A stretch of 64,000 bases of DNA from Agrostemma githago (Eukaryota; Streptophyta; Magnoliopsida; Caryophyllales; Caryophyllaceae), in NCBI GenBank assembly GCA_958450325.1, contig OY288243.1, positions 42,015,378-42,079,377 of the forward strand, in the 5' to 3' direction. Shown here one piece after another: positions 57,196 to 64,000 of the stretch (positions within the stretch are counted from its first letter, which is position 1; each line of letters opens with the position of its first letter). The notes under the pieces are model-generated. The model saw only the letters and a program-made list of their open reading frames with translations. It made no database searches and was not told the DNA's origin. The position numbers and the translations under genes are program-made.

Positions 57196-59746
57196 TTCCA
57201 TTTTGGAGTGCTTGGTTAATGACCAAGGATGAGTCGCCATGTACCCGGAGATTCGTGATCCCCAGGTTGGCGGCGGCTTGTAGCCCGTAAATGCATGCTT
57301 CGTATTCTGCTGCATTATTGGTAACATCAAAGTCCAGTTTGATGGAGACGGGAGTATGCTCCCCTCTTGGTGAAATTAGAAGGATCCCGACTCCGAACCC
57401 TCGAAAATTAGATGCTCCATCGAAGTATAAATCCCATGTTTCGGCATCGGTATGGAAAATATCTTCGTCTGGGAAGGACCAGGTGTCGGTGTGTCCTTCT
57501 TCGGTTATCGGGCTGTCAGCGAGGAATTCAGCTACCACCCGTCCCTTAATGGCCTTTAATGGCACAAATTTTAGGTCGAACTCTGCTAACATTAGAGTCC
57601 ATCTAGAAATTCGGCCATTGAGGATGGGTTTTTCGAAGAGGTATTTGATCGGGTCCATCTTGGATAGAACATGGACCTCGTAGCTGAGCATATAGTGCCG
57701 GAGCTTCTTGGTGGCCCAAACTAAAGCCAAACACGTCTTTTCGAGCATGGTATATCTGCACTCATACTCTAAAAACTTCTTGCTGATGTAGTAAATGGCT
57801 CGTTCTTCGGAGTCGACCGTCTGAGCCAGCATAGCCCCCATGGCTGTCTCGGTCGTTTTTAGGTATAACGACAGAGGCAAACCGGGCTGAGGCGGCATTA
57901 AAACTGGCGGAGCAGACTGAATTTCCTTGATTTTGTCGAAAGCAGCTTGGCACTTGTCATCCCATAGTATCCGTTCCCTTATTTTCAGTTTCTTGAAAAT
58001 TGGTTCACACACCATGGTTAGTTTGGAAATAAATCGACTAATATACTGGACTTTCCCGAGAAATGCCCTTATTTCTTTTTCGGTTTTAGGAGCTTGCATC
58101 TCGGTAACGGCTTTGATTTTAGCTGGGTCGACCTCGATACCTCGTTGGCTAACGATATGACCCAGTAATTTGCCTGACGTTACCCCAAAACTGCATTTTT
58201 GAGGGTTTAGCCTCATGTTGTATTTGCACAATCGGGTGAAGAATTTTCTTAGGGCGATGATGTGACCGTCCCGTTCTTTGGATTTGACGATCATGTCGTC
58301 CACATAAACCTCTACCTCTTTATGCATCATGTCGTGTAATAAAGTGGTAGCGGTCCTTTGGTATGTGGCCCCAGCATTGATGAGGCCAAATGGCATGACG
58401 GTATAGCAGTAAGTACCCCAAGGTGTAGTGAAGGTAGTCTTACTCATGTCTTCTTCCGCCATCTTGATTTGATTATATCCGGCATACCCGTCCATGAATG
58501 ACAGAAGGGCATGATCGACCGTGTTATCCACCAGTATGTCAATGTGTGGTAACGAAAAATAATCCTTCGGGCTTGCTTTATTAAGGTCCCGAAAATCTAC
58601 GCATACCCGCACCTTACCATCCTTTTTAGGAACCGGCACGATGTTTGCAACCCAGTCCGGATACTCGGACACTTGTATGAAGCCGGCTTTGAACTGTTTA
58701 TCGACTTCCTCTTTTACTTTGAGAGACCATTCGGGCCTCATTCGACGAAGCTTCTGCTTGACCGGTTTGCACCCGTCTTTGATAGGTATGCGGTGCTCAG
58801 CTATTTCCCGGTCTATCCCCGGCATGTCCTTGTAGGACCACGCGAAGACATCCTTGAATTCTTGGAGGAGGTTTATAAACTGTTGTTTCTCCTCGGGATC
58901 TAAGGATAACCCTATCTTAAGTATCTGAGGCTCTAAGGTTGTTCCCACGTTTATGGACACGGTCTCTTCAATTACCGGATTTCGGGATTCCCTTTGCTCT
59001 AGTTGCTCGATCAGATGTGGAGGTAAGGGTACCTGTTCGTCGGATTTCTCAATGTCATAGCACAAAACATTTTTGAAAGCAGAATTTAAAAGAGACAAGT
59101 CGTAAGCAGAACGGTTGTTATTATTGATTGAAAATTTGGAAAATAGCTCAAAGAGAGCAGCCATCTGATTATTGGTCAGTGGCGGAATTGGTAAAGCACT
59201 CGGGACAGACCCCGAAGTGCTAGCAGCAGGAATGACAAAAGGGAGAGGGGCTACAGGAGTGACTCTAGCACCGACTTCCCTAGACTCGACCTCAGACTCT
59301 GACTCAGACTCCGACTCAGACTCGGACTCAGACTCAGGCATGTCTCCCTCTCCGGTGACCAACTTGTAGATCTTTCCTTGACTGTCGGTCCATTTGATAT
59401 TCTTCCTCCAGGCCCTATTTCCCGTCTCGGAGCCAACATCCGAGATCAGCTTGGTTGGGTTAAACCTGTTGCTGCGGAGAATCAGGTTGACCATGTCTTC
59501 TTTTGGAGTCGGGGCTACGGTGTCTTCCCCGAAGAGTAGCCCCAGCGCGGGTTCAGCATCATCAGCTCCATCGGACTGGATGAGGGCGAACACCTCATCC
59601 GGGATGTAGTTGCAGTCCCGGGCCAAGTGGGTCCCGAGGTGCGTAGCATTGGGTTGGTATAGTCCAACCTGGATAGCCCCAAATACGGGTGTGACAATAT
59701 AGTCAGACAACCGTGGGCTGTAAGGGCTCAAGTGGATACCCTTCAT
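57155..59746 (-). CDS. pol: Element C reverse transcriptase and RNase H
   Basis: 863 codons from ATG 59746. Residues 1-330 are a linker with a Ser-Glu repeat at 138-151. RT follows (about 340-545) with VCVDFRDLNKASPKD, MPFGLINAGATYQR and catalytic Y-V-D-D at 481-484. A Ty3-type RNase H/connection domain comes next (SLYLKTTETAMGAML; the usual first Asp is replaced), then an archaeal-type RNase H from about 745 (LYFDGASNFRGFG, NNAAEYEACIYG, VHGDSSLVINQ). The frame breaks near 57190, so the last ten or so residues are spurious. The two RNase H domains, the first degenerate, fit the Tat lineage. Its ATG overlaps the gag-protease stop as ATGA. Product: makes and degrades the RNA/DNA hybrid. Confidence 0.9.
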   Translation of the reverse strand: MKGIHLSPYSPRLSDYIVTPVFGAIQVGLYQPNATHLGTHLARDCNYIPDEVFALIQSDGADDAEPALGLLFGEDTVAPTPKEDMVNLILRSNRFNPTKLISDVGSETGNRAWRKNIKWTDSQGKIYKLVTGEGDMPESESESESESESESEVESREVGARVTPVAPLPFVIPAASTSGSVPSALPIPPLTNNQMAALFELFSKFSINNNNRSAYDLSLLNSAFKNVLCYDIEKSDEQVPLPPHLIEQLEQRESRNPVIEETVSINVGTTLEPQILKIGLSLDPEEKQQFINLLQEFKDVFAWSYKDMPGIDREIAEHRIPIKDGCKPVKQKLRRMRPEWSLKVKEEVDKQFKAGFIQVSEYPDWVANIVPVPKKDGKVRVCVDFRDLNKASPKDYFSLPHIDILVDNTVDHALLSFMDGYAGYNQIKMAEEDMSKTTFTTPWGTYCYTVMPFGLINAGATYQRTATTLLHDMMHKEVEVYVDDMIVKSKERDGHIIALRKFFTRLCKYNMRLNPQKCSFGVTSGKLLGHIVSQRGIEVDPAKIKAVTEMQAPKTEKEIRAFLGKVQYISRFISKLTMVCEPIFKKLKIRERILWDDKCQAAFDKIKEIQSAPPVLMPPQPGLPLSLYLKTTETAMGAMLAQTVDSEERAIYYISKKFLEYECRYTMLEKTCLALVWATKKLRHYMLSYEVHVLSKMDPIKYLFEKPILNGRISRWTLMLAEFDLKFVPLKAIKGRVVAEFLADSPITEEGHTDTWSFPDEDIFHTDAETWDLYFDGASNFRGFGVGILLISPRGEHTPVSIKLDFDVTNNAAEYEACIYGLQAAANLGITNLRVHGDSSLVINQALQNGRLGMLISWPTKHE

Positions 59747-62085
59747 GATGTTGCAGGCCTTTTCGTGGCATAGCCAAGGCCGAAGTGGGAGTCTTCGTCC
59801 TTAAGGACCTCGATGATCTTCCCAGCTAGAAGGTCGGGTCGAGAGGTAGCCCCCGGAAGGTACCCTAGGTTCTGGAGCATTGTGTCAATGCTCGTGGTGA
59901 AGTAAGGCCTAAAAAGGTACTCTTCCTCGATCATCCCCACAAAGTCGAACCCCCAGAGGTCCGTGCGGCCCGTGGCGTTACAGCTAGCCACGGTCATTGG
60001 GGTTGCCTCCAAAGTAATAACATCGTTAAGCAAAGGCATCTTGATCTTACGGTGGAGGGTGGAGGACACGGCTTTCACCGCGTGAATCCATGGCCTTCCT
60101 AGGAGCAAGTTGAATGATGAGGTGACATCAATCACCTGGAATTCAAGCTCTTTTTCTATCGGGCCCGTTATAATGGTCAGCTTCACGACCCCAACTACCG
60201 ACTTTGGACTTCCATCAAAGGCTTGGATGGTTTGAGCAGTCGGGATATAGTCTGCCTCGGTAATGCCGAGGGCTTTGGCGGTCCTCAGAGGAAGGACATT
60301 TACAGCGGACCCGTCATCAACCAAGGTCATAGGAAGGTATTTTCCTCGGCAGATCACCGTGATGTAAAGGGCCAGGTTGTGGGAGGTCCCAAATGGCGGC
60401 AGGTCGGCTTCGGAAAAGGTGATCATTAGGCCTCCTTCCTTGGCCTTACCCTTTAGGTGGGGTAGGACCGTGGCTACCATTTCAGCAGGGGTAGCCAAAG
60501 AGTCGATCTTGACTTGATCGAGAGCCTTTGTAAGTGCTTCTCGATGTTCTTGTGAGCTGACTAAGAGCTGCCATATAGTGAGGTCAACTCGGGTCTTCTT
60601 CAGTTTCTTCACAATAGCCGTTTCAGCGGTAGGCTCTTCAGGGGCGACTTCCATCCCGAGTGGATCGGTGATGGTTGTCGGGATAGGGGTGTCCCTAGTG
60701 CTTGTGGCTAAATAAGGACGACCCAGGTTGTTGCTGGCTAGGACTCGAGTTTTGACCTCGCGAATCTGTTCAGGGGTGATGGGAACGGTTTCCCCTTTAG
60801 CGAGGTAGATATCATCCTCGTCGTCAAACCAGATCCCGTTCACTTGCGGGATGAATGGAGAGATAAGGTGAGAGCAATCAATCACCTCCCCGGAAAAGAT
60901 GGCATGGGAGCTGAAAGGGTTCTCCTTGTTGCTTGGCTTATCTCCGGGTAGCGGGATTTTTCCGCTTTCAATCAGGTCCTGGATCAAGTGTTTCAGCTTC
61001 CAACATTTTTCGGTATCATGCCCATTGCCCCGGTGGTATTGGCAATAGGCCTGAGCATTGTAGTTCTTGGAGCGTCGCTCGACCGGAACTTCGGGAGTTG
61101 GGCCTATCGGTTGGATTAGGCCTTTGGAGGACAGCCTTTGTAAGGCATAGGTATAGGTGGTACCTATATCAGTGAAGACCCGAGGTGGGGTGTTCTTCTT
61201 GGACGGGGTATCTAGTAGATTAACCGCGTCAAAAATGCTACGAGTTGCAACTTGGGGCTTAGTGGTGGAGGAAGAAGCCCCTTGGTATCCTTTGTTAGCG
61301 GCCTTAGTGAGGCCTTCCAGTCTCAAATCGTCTTCAATCCTCATACCCATTTCGGTAAGGGTGGTGAAATTGGGTATGACAGCATATCGGAGGTGAACCT
61401 GGTAGGAAGGGAGGAGGTTTTTGACGAAAGCCTCCACCAAAGTCTACTCATTGGGCTTGTCGACCAGTTTCACGCTCTCGGCCCTCCAGCGTTGAAGGTA
61501 CTTAGTAAAACCTTCCTTTGGCTCTTGGTCCATAACCTCCAGAGATCGCATCGTGGTTTGGATCTCGGTGTTGTCAGCATAGTTCCGAGCGAACTCGGTG
61601 GCCACATCATCCCAGGTAGGGTATTTTTTCGGGTCTAGCCTGTAGTACCAGGCCCGTGGGTGCTTCTCAAGAGATGCAGCAAAGAGGTTTTTGAACATGG
61701 ACGAATCCACTCCCTTGATGGCCATGAATTCCTTGAAGGCCCGCACATGTAGTAACGGGTCTTCGGTTCCCTCGAACATGGGCAAACCTGTAAGGTTCAG
61801 GTTTGCGGGCAGCTTGTCACTCAGTGGGTTGTACTCTCGACTATTCTCCCGATGGATGTTGTTACTCCCGGCCAAATGGACTTGTTCCTCTAACCGGCGC
61901 ACCGCGCTGACTAGTTCAGCTAGAGGCTCAGTAGCCTCGACATTAGGAGCCCTTTGCTCCACTGTAGCTAGGCGAGCAACAATGGCCACTTGGCCAGCCC
62001 TCATTTCGGTCAGTTGGGCTTCGATATCAGTTTGCTTCGCGTCCATGGCGTCCAGAGAGGTTTGCAGGCTGTTCAAAGTAGCCAT
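59743..62085 (-). pseudogene. gag-pro: Element C Gag-protease with one nonsense codon
   Basis: The frame starts at ATG 62085 (MATLNSLQTSLDAMDAKQ, coiled coil to about residue 85). The gag domain follows (LPMFEGTEDPLLHVRAF, RAWYYRLDPKKYPTWDD, EGFTKYLQRWRAESVKLVDK). A TAG at 61444-61446 stands where element B has AAG (KPSEKTLVEAF against KPNE-stop-TLVEAF). After it the same frame is open to 59743, with a C-x2-H-x4-H-x4-C knuckle (CQYHRGNGHDTEKC, about residue 345) and an aspartic protease with D-D-G-S near residue 587 (TLVDDGSAVNVLP) and LLGRPWIH. D-x-G-S is a form known from Tat/Ogre proteases. Gag packages RNA; protease matures the polyprotein. One base change would explain the stop. Confidence 0.85.
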
Positions 62086-63242
62086 CCTTCGAGCGTGTCT
62101 AGTTGCCGGCGGCCTGTCTGTAAGAACACCGCGTAATCAGAAGCCGAACCTAGATCTTGGAAAAAGAAAGGAAAAGTACATCCTGAGCGACACTAGAAAG
62201 GAAGACTAAGGACTCGAGGAATACATCTAGACGGATGACTTGATGGGTGGTATAGCTTCCTTAGGATTTTGGCTTTGTGGGCCTAACCCCGTTCGAAGGA
62301 AGGTCCACGTGAGACTTTTCCCCAGACTTTTGACTCGAGTGTATAGACGGAATTTCCTTTGTAGGGGTATGCCCTACGCAGGTTGGTCGTGCCTTGACAG
62401 ATAAGGCGGACTCGGGAAAGGGGGGAAACTCGCGATATAGGATCAGCGGAGTTTCGACGCTATAGACCTTCGACATATTATGGAAAGACCTGACACTCGG
62501 CTAGAAGGTAGGTCCTATAATAAGGAAGGTTTACTAGGAAGGTTGGATGTTTGAAATTCGAATATAAAATGGGTGAATTTACGAGAGTTCGGAAATTGAA
62601 CACGGGATTTCGAAAACCAAGATTAGAATTTTGAAAATTCAGAAAATCGGAATGGTGTTGGAAATCCAAGAATTAAAATGGGCAGCATGCCGACTAGAGA
62701 AAAAGGATATTTTGAGTCAAATCATTGATCCTAAATTTCGGCGGCATTCCGAGTTTTGAAAGTTGGATTTTTTTGAAAAGACGGGTCCCGAAACGGACAG
62801 CAGTTCGGGTTTTTCAAAATTTGGGTGTTTTTAGGAAGATGCATTTTTTTTGAAATGACGGTTTTTGAAAAATGACACGGAAACCAAGTAGCACGTAGTC
62901 AAGCAAGCATTATAACGACGCTTATGTATGCTTTACGCTAAGTCTCAGTCGGTCAAAGTAGGGTCTATACCAACAACGATAGCATTCTCACGAAACGGGA
63001 CGGACTCCCTAGCCGATTTGGACTTAGGACCTGTCGTAAAACCCCGGTGAGTTCCGTCATCGAAGTCTTTAGTGCACCCATGTAGGAATGCACCGTGGTA
63101 TAGTGGGACGTCGGTCACAAGTAACCGGCCCGGGCAAAATTTGGGTTATGCATGAATCATTAAACTAATGCGCGCACACTAATATTCGAACGATTTCTCT
63201 TCGAGTCTCACCCTAGGAACCCCGATGACATGTGGTACATCA
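62086..63242 (-). other. Element C leader between PBS and gag
   Basis: Non-coding. Matches the B leader in blocks, including the repeat-like 62540-62680 and the segment 62880-63240 next to the PBS. Confidence 0.7.
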
Positions 63243-63264
63243 GGTATCCCCAGCGGAGTCGCCA
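63243..63264 (-). promoter_or_regulatory. Primer binding site of element C (tRNA-Arg type)
   Basis: Minus-strand site starting TGGCGACTCCGCTGGGGA, three bases from the LTR. It fits the tRNA-Arg 3' end used by Ogre/Tat elements. Confidence 0.8.
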
Positions 63265-63267
63265 AAT

Positions 63268-64000
63268 TGTGGACATGACGTAGGTCCACCCCGACGCGGC
63301 CACGCGCGGGTTTGGGTAGGCGAATGAATCTCGTGGTGAGATTGTTCTCGGGTTCGAAATTTAAGTCAAAATGGAGTCGCCACCGAATTTTGTGGTTATT
63401 CGGAACCATACGAGCCCACTCTATGTCGTCATGGGCTATACACAAAGTAAGCCCACTTTGATTACAAAGTTTATTGGGCTCGTCCCTTTGCATTGCAATA
63501 TCGATACCGTTTAAACCGGTTTTCGTATATAGAATGACTCTCGTGCGCCAATGGTTTCGGGCGTCCGGAAACAAAGGTTCTGAGTAAGGGGTGAGGGTAC
63601 GTGTTGGGAAGCCCACTAAGGACACCCAACCCCGCCCGCACATGGCGGCCTCTACTAAGACATCGTTCGTGTTCGTGTGCGCGCGCTAGTAAAACGATTA
63701 AATGATATGCAAACAGCGTTTTTGGGCTAAGCATGTGAATAGTATGTGAAATACGTCATTTAATGCATCTTAATTATGGTCGAAGTGATTTAGCATGCGA
63801 GGTTCATTTATAAAGCGATAAGCAAGTAAATAAATGAAACTCAAAAATAAATAACGTACAAGTTACACGGGCGGAAATACAACCCGGCCAATACAAAAAT
63901 TATAAGCGATATAGAAATGGAATAAATAATGAAAAGTTAGGAACGGACCCGTATACAAACTAGACCGTGAACCGTGTGAATGGACGAACCCCGATTAAAT
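63268..64000 (-). repeat. 5' LTR of element C, partial
   Basis: First 733 bp only. About eight differences from 50244-50980 by eye (roughly 1 percent). Confidence 0.92.

Larger units (their letters stand above)
50244..64000 (-). mobile_element. Element C: Retand-like Tat-lineage Ty3/gypsy element, right LTR cut by window edge
   Basis: Left (3') LTR 50244-52781, right (5') LTR from 63268 on, PBS at 63243-63264. Minus strand: gag-protease, RT with two RNase H domains, integrase. Plus strand, between integrase and 3' LTR: a spliced antisense ORF. This layout is that described for Tat elements such as Retand and Grande. Left target-site copy GTTAC (50239-50243); the other lies outside. It sits in Athila 2 gag: joining 50243 to the homologous Athila 1 text at 39574 restores GAGAGTTACCATTATTG. 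Confidence 0.93.

Overview
This window is plant nuclear DNA made almost wholly of nested LTR retrotransposons; I see no ordinary host gene, rRNA gene or tRNA gene. The long TG...CA LTRs, 5-bp target duplications, Tat/Retand-type and Athila-type gag-pol sequences and a Stowaway-like MITE point to a dicot. A Caryophyllales or Caryophyllaceae source is a guess, made only because Retand-type elements were first described in Silene; the sequence does not prove a species.

Layout. 1-1616: decayed spliced antisense ORF of the kind carried by Tat-lineage elements. 1617-9694: a long chromovirus-type LTR (Tekay-like) split by a 3'-truncated Tat element 'A' (2520-8096; one LTR, gag-pro, RT, two RNase H domains, integrase cut off). 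9695-31671: unassigned, partly LTR-like host sequence holding a non-autonomous LTR element (10214-24854, duplication ATTCT), which is itself split by a Retand-like gag-only element 'B' (13282-24035, duplication GGATA), and a second Tekay-like LTR in minus orientation (27178-30786) ending in an inverted duplication. 31672-50243: an old Athila-type element ('Athila 2') broken by a second Athila ('Athila 1', 33112-42967, duplication GTTCC), by a Tekay-like solo LTR (43366-46148, duplication GATGA) and by Retand-like element 'C' (50244 to beyond the right edge). C carries gag-pro, RT/RNase H and integrase on the minus strand and a spliced antisense ORF on the plus strand.

How they work together. 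Element C has the full enzyme set but shows one gag nonsense codon, one RNase H frameshift and one stop in its antisense ORF. Element B is a deletion derivative of a C-like element that keeps an open gag and both LTRs, so it would depend on C-like enzymes. Both Athila copies keep gag-protease and lack any RT or integrase, so they look like members of one non-autonomous subfamily. From visual LTR comparison B is youngest, then C, then Athila 1 and the 10214-24854 element.

The most unusual signal is a set of phased arrays of 12-bp palindromes. The Athila arrays use TCCCGRYCGGGA and the Retand C arrays use ACTCGRYCGAGT. Sites are spaced about 21 bp apart (two helical turns), with a conserved gap of about 50 bp. 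They lie just upstream of the TATA box in the LTRs of both lineages, recur upstream of a second TATA-like box inside the Athila internal region, and fill the intron of the C antisense ORF.
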